Source: Longimicrobiales bacterium
GTDB lineage: Bacteria; Gemmatimonadota; Gemmatimonadetes; Longimicrobiales; RSA9
Direction of reading: 5' to 3'
Length of the DNA: 32,507 nt
NCBI GenBank assembly: GCA_035764935.1
Contig: DASTYK010000114.1
Span: forward strand, 1-32,507
Part shown: piece by piece, positions 25,540 through 32,507 of the stretch
How positions within the stretch are numbered: position 1 is the first letter of the stretch
How the letters are laid out: each line of letters opens with the position of its first letter
The notes under the pieces: generated by a model
Told to the model about the DNA's origin: nothing
Database searches by the model: none
The model's input: the letters and a program-made list of their open reading frames with translations, nothing else
Program-made: the position numbers and the translations under genes

Positions 25540-25588
25540 GGGGCCGCACGCGCCCGCCGCCGACGCGGCAGAGCATGCGTGCGGCCCC
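25540..25588 (-). terminator. Intrinsic terminator of the 25595-26098 gene
   Basis: GGGGCCGCACGC and GCGTGCGGCCCC form a perfect 12-bp stem around a 25-nt loop. On the minus strand it is followed by TTTCGG. It is a long stem with a short T run, 6 bases past the stop. Confidence 0.75.
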
Positions 25589-25594
25589 GCTCCG

Positions 25595-26098
25595 TCAGAA
25601 CGTGACGCCGACCAGGACCGGAATCGTCGTCAGGTCCGTGTCACCACCGATCCGCAGCGCGCGAGCCTCCGCGAACACGCCCAGGCTGCCCAGTCCGAGC
25701 CGCAGCCCGGCGCCGCCCGTGAAGCCGAACTCGCCGTTGGATGCGTCCCCCTCGGAGGTATCAACGCTCACATCGTAGTAGCCGACACCCGCAATGAGGT
25801 ACGGCTTGATGACGACGAGCGGCATGTCGAGCAGCAGGTTGACGCCACCGCCGAGGATGTCGACGCTCGCATCATCCCCAGCGCTGTACGTCTGGTAGAT
25901 GCCGTCCAGCCGAACGTCCGGCAGCATCGGCAGCCCGACGTTGAGCGAGCCCTGGAAGTGAAGGCCCGTGTCGACACCATCCCCGAAATCACCCGTCGGG
26001 AAGGCAGCGCCTACACCGGCGCCGACACTGATCTGTGCGTTCGCGGCCGCCGGCACCAGCGCCAGGAACATGGCCGTGAGCAGGATGCGTCCTCGCAT
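25595..26098 (-). CDS. Small outer-membrane beta-barrel protein
   Basis: A 167-residue exported protein with a signal peptide (RILLTAMFLALVPAAANA) and then ISVGAGVGAAFPTGDFGDGV. It has about 8 beta strands in an Ail/OmpX-like or porin-like pattern (LDGIYQTYSAGDDAS, YLIAGVGYYDVSVD, GGAGLRLGLGSLGVFAEAR) and a C-terminal strand ending LVGVTF. ATG 26098 follows AAGAGGT at good distance; the frame is open further upstream but without a better start. No function beyond the fold can be given. Confidence 0.85.
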   Translation of the reverse strand: MRGRILLTAMFLALVPAAANAQISVGAGVGAAFPTGDFGDGVDTGLHFQGSLNVGLPMLPDVRLDGIYQTYSAGDDASVDILGGGVNLLLDMPLVVIKPYLIAGVGYYDVSVDTSEGDASNGEFGFTGGAGLRLGLGSLGVFAEARALRIGGDTDLTTIPVLVGVTF

Positions 26099-26202
26099 GT
26101 ACTGACCTCTTGTGAAATGGGTGAGTGAGCTGCGGTCGGAAAAATAGGACGCGGCGGCGGCGTAGTAAACGATGTCGTGCGCTGATGCGCCTGGCAGGCA
26201 AC

Positions 26203-26231
26203 AACTTGCGCAGGTCAGCGAAAAACTTGCG
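26203..26231 (-). promoter_or_regulatory. Direct repeat pair AACTTGCG, 21 bases apart
   Basis: AACTTGCG is at 26203-26210 and 26224-26231. The 21-base spacing is two helical turns, as expected for an activator dimer pair. It lies about 105-133 bases upstream of the beta-barrel start at 26098. Confidence 0.35.
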
Positions 26232-26282
26232 GGCCACGCGCGCACGTGGGGAGGCGAGTCGCAGCGCGCCGTCGTGTACTCG

Positions 26283-27629
26283 TTACGGCGACTCTCGCAT
26301 CCAACCTTTGCGCGATCCGTTCGTGCTGACGAGGAGGTAGTCACCGAAGCGCGCATACACGTCCACGCGTTCAGCAGGCATGACGCTGTCCATCACCGCG
26401 GCACTGGCGACCGGCCGTTCCAGGAGCGGCGTCGCGTCACCGGGTGTCAGCTCTTCGACCGGCGCTGCGGCGACGTCGGCAACACTGGCGGCGAGGTAGC
26501 CGCTGCGGCCGTCCGGCAAACGCACGCGGTACCACGAACCGGTCCCCGCGACCACCCGCGCAGCCGTGTGCACCGGCAACTCTGCCATGACGTCCGCGTC
26601 CGGATCGGGCGCGGCTCGAAGACGCGCGCCCTCACTCGTGCCACGCAGCCACGCCCCGAACGCGCTGGTGTCGACGGCCAGGGACGGCGGGCTGCGCTCC
26701 GGTCGGTGCACGAACGGCAGCGGATCCAACGGTCCCTCGCCGCGGCTGTATATCCCGAAGTGCAGGTGCGGCGGCGTCGTTCGCGCATTGCCGCTGTTCC
26801 CCACGAGACCCACCGTGTCTCCCGCCCGCACGTCCATGCCGGCCGTCACGAGCTGGCTGTCGAGGTGCGCATAGTAGAGGGAAAGGCCCCGCCGCTCGTC
26901 GCGCAGCCACACGACGCGTCCCCCGCGATTCGTCTCGTTCACGCGACGCACGTGCGCATCCGCCACGGCAACCACGGGTGTGCCGCGTGGCGCGAAGATG
27001 TCGATGCCGTGGTGCTCGCGCGCGCCCGCGTCGCGCGGGTCTCCGAAGACACTCTGCACCGCCGAGCGACCGCGGCCACTGACGGGAAACGCAAGTGCGG
27101 CGGCTCTCGAGATGCGCAGCGTATACCGGCCGCCACGCAGCAGCTCCGGCTGCATGCGAACCGCGTACTCGCCCGGCCGCCGTGGTTCGAACTCCAACGA
27201 CCGTTCCGCGCTGTCAGCACTCGACACCGGTTCCAACACGGCTGCAGTGTCGGAGCCCGCGCGGAACAGGTCGAGGAATGTGAGTGCAGCCGTGTCGGAG
27301 TGGAGCGTGAGTGCTACGCTGATGCGTTCGCCGCGAACGACATCGAAGCGTACCGCAACGGCCAGCGGCTCGGTCGGGGCAAGGTAGCCGCTCTCCTCGT
27401 ACGGCAGATCCACCAGCGGCGCATTCGTCAACGCCGCTTCACCGGCGGCAATCCAGTCGCGTACGGCCGCGCTTGAGGCCAGACCGGCACTCTCCAGGCG
27501 ATGCACATACGACTCACGCGGCGTCGCACCATCGAACAGCCGGCGCACGTCCTCCACCGGGTCGCACGCGGCAAGCACGACCGCGATGGGCAGGACGAAG
27601 CGCCGGGCAGCCGGCCAGCGATGTCGCAT
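26283..27629 (-). CDS. M23-family peptidase lipoprotein with SH3-like C-terminal repeats
   Basis: A 448-residue LytM-type hydrolase. ATG 27629 gives a basic n-region (MRHRWPAARR), a hydrophobic core and lipobox LAAC; a GTG at 27656 would add nine residues. Residues about 45-175 are a beta-rich pre-domain. The M23 domain has its zinc ligands in REHHGIDIFAPRGTPV and HLHFGIYSRGEG, and the conserved LYYAHLD. The last 140 residues hold two SH3b-like modules: TSEGARLRAAPDPDADVMAE with WYRVRLPDGRSGYLAA, then PLLERPVAS with GDYLLVSTNGSRKGWM. These probably bind the cell wall. It parallels the 16828 protein in layout but carries the extra SH3 region. It is expected to act in the periplasm. Confidence 0.93.
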   Translation of the reverse strand: MRHRWPAARRFVLPIAVVLAACDPVEDVRRLFDGATPRESYVHRLESAGLASSAAVRDWIAAGEAALTNAPLVDLPYEESGYLAPTEPLAVAVRFDVVRGERISVALTLHSDTAALTFLDLFRAGSDTAAVLEPVSSADSAERSLEFEPRRPGEYAVRMQPELLRGGRYTLRISRAAALAFPVSGRGRSAVQSVFGDPRDAGAREHHGIDIFAPRGTPVVAVADAHVRRVNETNRGGRVVWLRDERRGLSLYYAHLDSQLVTAGMDVRAGDTVGLVGNSGNARTTPPHLHFGIYSRGEGPLDPLPFVHRPERSPPSLAVDTSAFGAWLRGTSEGARLRAAPDPDADVMAELPVHTAARVVAGTGSWYRVRLPDGRSGYLAASVADVAAAPVEELTPGDATPLLERPVASAAVMDSVMPAERVDVYARFGDYLLVSTNGSRKGWMRESP

Positions 27630-27748
27630 GCTGGAACGTAGCGAACAGAACCGCACCGAATAAGGCCGCTCGTCGCGAAAGGGTCGGGCCCCGTACGAGG
27701 CGCGCTACCGGCGTTCGGAGGATGGAGAACAGGCGAAATGATGCAGGA

Positions 27749-27777
27749 AGGGGCTCCTGACGCGGCCAGGAGCCCCT
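27749..27777. terminator. Intrinsic terminator-like hairpin at the left edge of a gene-poor island
   Basis: AGGGGCTCCTG and CAGGAGCCCCT form a perfect 11-bp stem with loop ACGCGGC. The minus strand continues CCCCTTCCTGC and the plus strand continues CTATG, so neither side has a strong U-tract. No gene has its end here except a doubtful 48-codon minus frame (27790-27936). Confidence 0.6.
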
Positions 27778-27954
27778 CTATGGGGATCGTTACGGCGGGT
27801 GTTTGTACCGCAGGTTCGGGTGGAACGGCCGAGGGGCCGGTCCGGTGAGACCTGAAGCTGTCGGAGTCCGCCCCGGCGTTTCCGCCACCCCCCTCCGACG
27901 CAACCCTCTGTATCCTCGGGACACCGGAAGATACATCAACCCACCACAAAAAAC
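27778..27954. other. Gene-poor island between two terminators, possible small RNA or very small ORF
   Basis: Together with its flanks (27630-28042) this is the longest stretch in this part of the window without a clear gene. On the minus strand ATG at 27936 opens a 48-codon frame (MYLPVSRGYRGLRRR..., ending NLRYKHPP) whose stop at 27790 lies just before the hairpin at 27749-27777. It is Arg/Pro-rich and has no recognisable relatives. GTATC and GATAC could pair in a short stem near 27915. Whether either strand is transcribed is unknown. Confidence 0.3.
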
Positions 27955-27982
27955 ATAGGCAGTTTCTGCCCATCTTTTTTTT
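27955..27982. terminator. Bidirectional intrinsic terminator
   Basis: GGCAG TTT CTGCC is a short stem-loop with T8 (27975-27982) on the plus side and, for the minus strand, T6 (complement of 27948-27953) on the other side. It lies 60 bases before the gene at 28043. It could stop minus transcripts running through from the BTAD gene, and plus transcripts from the island. Confidence 0.7.
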
Positions 27983-28042
27983 CGGCCGCTGTCACATCTT
28001 GTACGCCCACGACGCGCCATGCCGGCGTGCGTGCCGCGGGAG

Positions 28043-28531
28043 ATGAGGAAAGTGATCCATTCGGTCATTGCGTTGACAGGCATCGTCGTGTTCGGCGTGC
28101 TCGGTCTGCGCGGGGCACAGGAGGCAGAGCGGCCCGATACGCTCGAGTCCGCCTGTGAGCGTGCGGGCGCGCGTATCGGCTCTGCGGTCGTGCGTCAGCC
28201 GTGGCGCGCGGCGTATGCGGGCAACGGCGTCGAGGTGCAGTTCTGCGTACTGCGTGGTGCATACAATTCGCCGCTCGAGTTCGAACGGAACGCCGAGATC
28301 GTGCACTTCGTCGTCGTCGGAACACAGCGCGAGCCGGTGAGCGATCGCTACACGTTCAAGGTGACGACGTCGCGCGGTCGGGAGCTGGTGCAGGGGCCGG
28401 CCGCAATCGAGGCGGGGCCCGGGTTCCGGCGTGGGTGCCGAGCCGACGTGTGTCAGTTCATAACGGAGCCGGGTGAGTTCGTCAGTGCGGTGGGGGTGCA
28501 ATCGGAGCATGCGGTCCCACTGGGACGTTAA
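28043..28531 (+). CDS. Hypothetical exported or membrane-anchored protein
   Basis: A 162-residue protein with one N-terminal hydrophobic segment (VIHSVIALTGIVVFGVLGL) that could be a signal anchor or an uncleaved signal. The rest is soluble (ERAGARIGSAVVRQPWRAAY, GNAEIVHFVVVGTQREPVS-like strands) and ends EFVSAVGVQSEHAVPLGR. Cysteines occur in pairs, near SACERAG and the QFCVLRG, RGCRADVCQF region. I recognise no family. ATG 28043 is used because MRKVIHSV starts the hydrophobic part; an ATG at 28019 is possible, and neither has a good ribosome-binding site. It is likely single. Confidence 0.6.
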   Translation: MRKVIHSVIALTGIVVFGVLGLRGAQEAERPDTLESACERAGARIGSAVVRQPWRAAYAGNGVEVQFCVLRGAYNSPLEFERNAEIVHFVVVGTQREPVSDRYTFKVTTSRGRELVQGPAAIEAGPGFRRGCRADVCQFITEPGEFVSAVGVQSEHAVPLGR

Positions 28532-28730
28532 CCCCGATCTGCACTCCCGCGCCTGACTGTCCTCTCCTGCCGTTTCGAAACTTGCCGCGCCCTGCTTCGA
28601 TCGCAGAGCGGGCATGCAGCTGCACAACAGTATGCTGGTCCCGGGCGGGTGCAACGCTTACCATGCGAGCGCACACGGCACTTCACCGTGTTCTACCATG
28701 AAACCGCAGGAACAACTGAGGAGGCCGGAG

Positions 28731-28991
28731 ATGGCTAGGCTCGCGAAGATCGTGCTGCATTTCGACGACGGCACGACGCACGAGGTGGACAGGAGGTATT
28801 CGGCAGTCTACAGGAACGCGGAGCGTGCAAGACGGGCCAATGAAAAGGGGCCACCCTGGGACAAGCCGCCGCACGAGCGCGGGTCGAACGCGGGCAATCC
28901 GGACGTGCGCGATATGGGCAAGGACGATTCGAGCAACGATCTCGATCCGCAGCGCTGCTACGAGATAAACGGAACCATCATCTGTCCGTAG
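28731..28991 (+). CDS. Small hypothetical protein with Cys-containing C terminus
   Basis: An 86-residue protein. ATG 28731 is chosen because GAGGAGG lies 8 bases upstream; the frame is open upstream, with an ATG at 28698. It opens MARLAKIVLHFDDGTTHEVD, a short strand-turn-strand. A charged, proline-rich middle (ANEKGPPWDKPPHERGSNAG) and a C-terminal tail RCYEINGTIICP with two cysteines follow. No signal peptide is present. I recognise no family. It runs into the BTAD gene, overlapping its 3' end by 14 bases in convergent orientation. Confidence 0.6.
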   Translation: MARLAKIVLHFDDGTTHEVDRRYSAVYRNAERARRANEKGPPWDKPPHERGSNAGNPDVRDMGKDDSSNDLDPQRCYEINGTIICP

Positions 28992-31518
28992 CGTTGAGCA
29001 GCCGACGTCCTGTCGAGTCCAGCGGCTCGAGGATGCGACTTCCGAGGAGGCGCTGTCTGTCACGGGGCAGCGCCTCCATGTACTCGCGAATCAGAACCAG
29101 CGCGCGTTCCTGCTCGCCGATGCGCAGCAGGCCGTTGGCGGCAAGTGGACGGACCATGGATGCGCCGGCGGATGCAGCCACCGCGCGCGCAAGCACGACG
29201 CGCGCGCTATCGGCCATGCCAGCGCGGGCATAGCTGACCCCGACCAGGGCGGTGAGCTGCGCGTTGATCTGCCGGTTGTCTGCGACGTACGGGACTCGCC
29301 TGGCCGCATCGAGTGCGAGCAGGGACTTGCGGACATCGGGTGTGCCCTCCCGTCCAAACGCGAGCAGCATCAGCTCACAGCGATACCGCAGCCAGCTTCC
29401 CTCCGCTCGACGGCGCATCTCGTCACACCATTTTGCCGCTTCGTCATCGTTCCCGAGCTCGAACGCCGTTTCAAAGAGGCGGTGGAGCACGTCTTCCACG
29501 TTGCCGGCGTACGCATCCGCGCGGTAGGCGCGCAACGCGGCATCATGGGCTCGTCGGTAATCTCCTCGGATCACGTATATCTGGCTGAGCAGTGACTCGG
29601 CACGTGCGCGATACGGGTCGACTGCGAGCGCGGCCCTTGCGTCTGCTTCCGCCTGTTCGAGGAGTTCCGGCTTCTCCTCCGTGGCATAGATGGAAGCGAT
29701 GAACCGAATCGCCGCACGCTGCTCCAGCGCCTCCGCATCGTTCGGTCCTTCTGCGATGGCGCGATTGCCGGCCGCTTCCGCGCTGTCGAGCAGGGCGAGG
29801 GGGTCACCCGTCTGAAGCAACGCCGCGGCGTGAAACGTCCGGCTGCGCTCCACCCAGGCGCCCACGTAGTGCGGATCGAGACGGATCGCCTCGTCCAGGT
29901 GTCGCAGTGCGGTCTCTATGCTCGTTGCAGCGTTGCCGCCGGGTGCCGGGTTGAGACGCTCCTGCCGGGCGATCTGGACCAGCTCCCATGCCCGCTGGCT
30001 TTCCGTTTCCCGCCGATACTCCCGTCGCTCCACCTGGTGCCCCAGCTGCTCGCGCAGCATCCACTCCACGGACATGGCCATGGAATCCAGGAGTGCGAAC
30101 AGATCGCCCTGCTCCTTCTCGACAGTGCTCGCGGCGAGTGTCGTTCCCACCCGCGCATCGATCAGCTCCACGTGCACGCGCAGCCGGTCGTCCGAACGAG
30201 CGACCGTGGCACCCACGAGCGCGCCCACATTCAGTGCGCGGCCGATGCTGTCGAATGTTGCGGCTGCGAACTGCCGTGTCGTGCTCGGCGAAACGATCGA
30301 CAGTCGCCCTACCCCGGTGAGGCGATCCGTCAAGGTCGCCGCCAGGCCGTCGGCCACATGGGCGAGCTGTCCACCCTCGCTCACGTCCCGGAACGGCAGG
30401 ATCGCGATGCGGTCGAGCGGCTGCTCCGGGCCGATCGCGAGCGGATCGCGGCTGCGGCTGAACTCGCTCAGCGCGACATACAGGCCGCTGACCAGGACCA
30501 GCGCAACGAGAATGGCAACGCTGCCGCGCCGGAGCGTCATGTGCTTGGTTCGCTGGCGGCGGGCCGGTCGGAAGACGGCCCGCACGCCGGAGCCGTCGGG
30601 AGAGGTGCCGTGCTCCGGCTGGCCCCCAACCGCTGCAACCGCCGTGTGATCCTGCGGCGCCGGATTCATCGCGCCGGCGGCTTCGATCAGCCCCGCGCGC
30701 ACTGCGGCAGCGCGCCGATGCTCCGCCTCGGCCGACGGCTCGCGACGCACCAGCCCCTGCGCCGCCTTTTCGACCATGGCGTCGGTCTCGCCGCCACCGG
30801 CATCCCGCCGGATCGCCTCCACCAGTGCTGCCGTTTCCGGCGACGGCTCGACCTCGTACTCCACTGCCAGCCGCCGCGCGAACTCCTCGTGCGTGCGCAG
30901 CGCTCCCGCGCGATCGCCGGTCCGGACCAGCAGCTCCAGCACCTTCCGGTGTGCCTGCTCGTCGAACGGCGTCAGCGCCGCAGCCCAGCGCGCCCAGTGC
31001 GCCGCCATCCCGGCGTTGCCCACCTGTTCCTCTGACGCGGCGAGCGCCCACGCCGCCTCGGAGGCGCGCCCCCGCAGCCGGTCCCGCTCGCCGTCCAGCC
31101 ACTTCTCCCACTCCGGCGCTTCCGAGATGTGGAAGCCCGGCATCAGCTCGCCCGTGTACAGGTTCAGCGCATCGGCGGTGCGACCGGCCTCGAGCAGCGC
31201 CTCGAATTCGACGACGTCGCACCACACCTCACCCGCGCTCAGCTCGATCTCTTCGCCGAATCGCCCCGCGAACAGGGCCGGGTGAATCTTCTGGCGAAGG
31301 AAATAGATAGCCTGCGAGAGGGATTTGCGGGCGCTCGCCTCGTCGGACTCGCCCCAGAACATGCCGGTCAGGGTGTCGCGCCGCTGCGGCCCACGCGGGC
31401 GCGCGGCCGCCAGAAAGGCGAGCAGTGCCAGCCTTTTGGGTTGCTGCAGGACAGCGCGAATGTCCCGGCCGTCGCCGTCCAGGAGACGGACGCTGCCGAG
31501 GAGATGGAGCCGGATCAT
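28978..31518 (-). CDS. Membrane-tethered BTAD-type regulator with TolB-like and TPR regions
   Basis: An 846-residue regulator. Residues 1-90 are an OmpR-type winged helix (IRLHLLGSVRLLDGDGRDI, a KRLALLAFLAAARPRGPQRR helix, SDEASARKSLSQAIYFLRQK). The BTAD helical bundle follows at about 95-250 (ALLEAGRTADALNLYTGELM, HRKVLELLVRTGDRAGALR). A single membrane helix lies at about 329-349 (SVAILVALVLVSGLYVAL). Outside it, a TolB/FlgO-like beta domain begins at DRIAILPFRDVSEGGQLAHV, and 300 residues of TPR-like repeats follow. The layout resembles CadC/ToxR-like one-component regulators, with the TPR part probably in the periplasm. Targets are unknown; the divergent LuxR gene and an inverted repeat between them are candidates. 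Confidence 0.9.
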   Translation of the reverse strand: MIRLHLLGSVRLLDGDGRDIRAVLQQPKRLALLAFLAAARPRGPQRRDTLTGMFWGESDEASARKSLSQAIYFLRQKIHPALFAGRFGEEIELSAGEVWCDVVEFEALLEAGRTADALNLYTGELMPGFHISEAPEWEKWLDGERDRLRGRASEAAWALAASEEQVGNAGMAAHWARWAAALTPFDEQAHRKVLELLVRTGDRAGALRTHEEFARRLAVEYEVEPSPETAALVEAIRRDAGGGETDAMVEKAAQGLVRREPSAEAEHRRAAAVRAGLIEAAGAMNPAPQDHTAVAAVGGQPEHGTSPDGSGVRAVFRPARRQRTKHMTLRRGSVAILVALVLVSGLYVALSEFSRSRDPLAIGPEQPLDRIAILPFRDVSEGGQLAHVADGLAATLTDRLTGVGRLSIVSPSTTRQFAAATFDSIGRALNVGALVGATVARSDDRLRVHVELIDARVGTTLAASTVEKEQGDLFALLDSMAMSVEWMLREQLGHQVERREYRRETESQRAWELVQIARQERLNPAPGGNAATSIETALRHLDEAIRLDPHYVGAWVERSRTFHAAALLQTGDPLALLDSAEAAGNRAIAEGPNDAEALEQRAAIRFIASIYATEEKPELLEQAEADARAALAVDPYRARAESLLSQIYVIRGDYRRAHDAALRAYRADAYAGNVEDVLHRLFETAFELGNDDEAAKWCDEMRRRAEGSWLRYRCELMLLAFGREGTPDVRKSLLALDAARRVPYVADNRQINAQLTALVGVSYARAGMADSARVVLARAVAASAGASMVRPLAANGLLRIGEQERALVLIREYMEALPRDRQRLLGSRILEPLDSTGRRLLNATDR

Positions 31519-31543
31519 GCTGGTGAAGCCTCGCGCCGCGGTA

Positions 31544-31558
31544 TCACCTGAGAGGTGA
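31544..31558. promoter_or_regulatory. Inverted repeat in the BTAD/LuxR divergent region
   Basis: TCACCT GAG AGGTGA is a perfect 6-bp inverted repeat with a 3-bp spacer. It lies 26 bases before the BTAD start, 97 before the LuxR-type start, and could bind either regulator. Confidence 0.45.
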
Positions 31559-31654
31559 GAGGACCGTGAAAGGCGCGTGATTGCGTGGGTTTATCGTGCT
31601 CCAAGGTAAGCGGCGCCGGCGCGGCCGGCAACCAACTGAACGGAGGGCATGAGA

Positions 31655-32125
31655 ATGTCTGGAGCAGCAGTCGCGACCGCGGAGACATGGATGCACGACG
31701 AGTCGGAGCTGGGGGCAGTCGTCCGGGATGTGGCGCATCGGATGGCAATGGCGCTGGGTGCGGTCCGTGGTCGGCGTCCGCAGGTCGTCCGTGAGGTCCG
31801 GCTGCCGGAGGCCGCCTACCGGGTGCGGGGCAGTGTCCTGCCGCAGGGGGAGTCGAGCGTGCCAGCGATCGTGGTGATGCTGGAGCGGGTGGACTCGCTG
31901 CCGTCGGACGATGAGCTGCGGGCGCACTTCGGCCTGACGCGCAAGGAAGTCGGCGTGGCCCGCTTGCTGGCCGAGGGGATGACGAACGGTGAGCTGGCCG
32001 AGGCGCTGACGATCAGCCCGCACACGGCGCGGCATCACACGGAGAACGTGCTCTCGAAGCTGTCGGTGCCGAGCCGGCGGGCGGTGCGCGAGCGGCTGAT
32101 GGAAGCGGCCAGTGCTCTCGGTTGA
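31655..32125 (+). CDS. LuxR-type response-regulator-like transcription factor, single output domain
   Basis: A 156-residue regulator. Its C terminus is a LuxR/GerE helix-turn-helix: LTRKEVGVARLLAEGMTNGE, then LAEALTISPHTARHHTENVL and LSKLSVPSRRAVRERL. There is no receiver domain and no acyl-homoserine-lactone domain. The N-terminal 80 residues include a RVRGSVLPQGESSVPAIVVM strand pair resembling the end of a PAS-like domain. ATG 31655 is used since GGAGG is 8 bases upstream; an ATG at 31649 is only 2 bases from it. The gene is divergent from the BTAD gene and followed closely by a small membrane protein. Confidence 0.88.
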   Translation: MSGAAVATAETWMHDESELGAVVRDVAHRMAMALGAVRGRRPQVVREVRLPEAAYRVRGSVLPQGESSVPAIVVMLERVDSLPSDDELRAHFGLTRKEVGVARLLAEGMTNGELAEALTISPHTARHHTENVLSKLSVPSRRAVRERLMEAASALG

Positions 32126-32132
32126 TGCGGGG

Positions 32133-32318
32133 ATGGAGGAGCCCTGGGGCGACGTCCCGGCGCTGCCTGCTGAGCGGCCGCCGCTGGTCAGAGGCGGCTG
32201 GATCGACCGTGTCGTGGCGATCGTTGCCGTTGTCGCGGGCGCTGTGAGCGCGCTGCGGCTCAGCGAATCGCGCGATCGGATCATGGTGGTGGAAACCCGG
32301 GGACGTCGGCGGGCGTAG
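32133..32318 (+). CDS. Small single-pass membrane protein
   Basis: A 61-residue protein with an acidic-proline N terminus (MEEPWGDVPALPAERPPLV), one membrane helix (IDRVVAIVAVVAGAVSAL) and a basic C terminus (VETRGRRRA). The positive end suggests the C terminus stays in the cytoplasm. It starts 8 bases after the LuxR-type stop and may be translated with it. No family is recognised; a GTG at 32112 is a less likely start. Confidence 0.55.
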   Translation: MEEPWGDVPALPAERPPLVRGGWIDRVVAIVAVVAGAVSALRLSESRDRIMVVETRGRRRA

Positions 32319-32349
32319 ATGCGCACGTCCAGTTCCCGGGAGACGTACG

Positions 32350-32507
32350 ATGATCGCAGCCGCAGCACTGCTGGCGCTTCTGCTCCAGCAGCCCGACCCG
32401 GCCCGTCCTGCCCGGGCCGACAGCGTCGCGCAACAGGACAGCGTTCCGCAACAGAATGAGCGGGGAGGGCGCGAGCAGCTCCCGCCGCCGACGCCCGCGC
32501 AGCTCAC
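32350..32507 (+). CDS. Exported protein, 3'-truncated by the window end
   Basis: ATG 32350 follows GGGAG at 7 bases and opens MIAAAALLALLLQQPDPARP, a short signal-like hydrophobic stretch then a Gln/Asp/Pro-rich region (ADSVAQQDSVPQQNERGGRE). The frame is open to the window edge. It seems to be the third gene of the LuxR-type operon. Its identity cannot be judged from 52 residues. Confidence 0.6.
   Translation, partial: MIAAAALLALLLQQPDPARPARADSVAQQDSVPQQNERGGREQLPPPTPAQL

Noticed and set aside
27778-27954. 4.5S SRP RNA, tmRNA or RNase P RNA
   Set aside because: None of the conserved cores (such as GGAAGCAGCC-type or GAGGAAAGTC-type signatures) is present.

Overview
The window is about 32.5 kb of high-GC bacterial chromosome with dense protein coding and no visible rRNA, tRNA, CRISPR array or insertion sequence. 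Several features point to a Gemmatimonadota-like soil or sediment bacterium. These are many didermic outer-membrane beta-barrel proteins whose mature parts begin AQQPD or AQ, a short primary-type sigma-70 factor, a BTAD-winged-helix/TolB-like/TPR regulator tethered by one membrane helix, and a solo LuxR-type regulator. This assignment is inferred from family content; no 16S or marker phylogeny is available here.

Layout. (1) 1-3.3 kb: ssb, whose stop codon lies inside a tandem repeat of 42/39/36-bp units, converges on a large Omp85-like outer-membrane protein. (2) 3.3-6 kb: a sigma-70 gene with an unusual 5' leader carrying a promoter, a hairpin and a terminator-like stem 27 nt before the start codon; then an AhpD-like protein overlapping a DUF4126 membrane protein. 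(3) 6-7.7 kb: a beta-barrel protein with a proline-rich linker and an unrecognised C-terminal domain. (4) 7.7-14.8 kb: a tight six-gene minus-strand operon in the order Omp85-like protein, amidohydrolase, SAM methyltransferase, geranylgeranyl-reductase-type flavoprotein, SRPBCC protein, beta-ketoacyl synthase. Two junctions are 4-bp ATGA/GTGA overlaps. It looks like a small biosynthetic operon without an obvious carrier protein. (5) 15-19.3 kb: pckA with its own promoter and terminator, a lipoprotein M23 peptidase, and an HD-domain phosphohydrolase. (6) 19.3-23.5 kb: a minus-strand block of ackA, a YfcC-type carrier, a DUF481 outer-membrane protein and a cyclophilin. ackA next to yfcC recalls the E. 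coli ackA-pta-yfcC neighbourhood, but pta is missing. (7) 23.6-27.6 kb: two small beta-barrel proteins, a short-chain dehydrogenase and a second M23 lipoprotein with SH3-like repeats. (8) 27.6-32.5 kb: a terminator-bounded gene-poor island, two unrecognised small proteins, the BTAD regulator, and a divergent LuxR-type regulator followed by a small membrane protein and an exported protein cut by the window end.

Common themes are envelope biology (six beta-barrel proteins, two M23 lipoproteins) and C2/C4-acid metabolism (pckA, ackA, YfcC). The least explained items are the ssb minisatellite with its CAG-to-TAG stop, the sigma-gene leader, the six-gene operon, the terminator-bounded island near 27.8 kb, and short duplications at stop codons in three unrelated genes. 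Nothing here is proven to be a new system. The strongest candidates are listed with tests.
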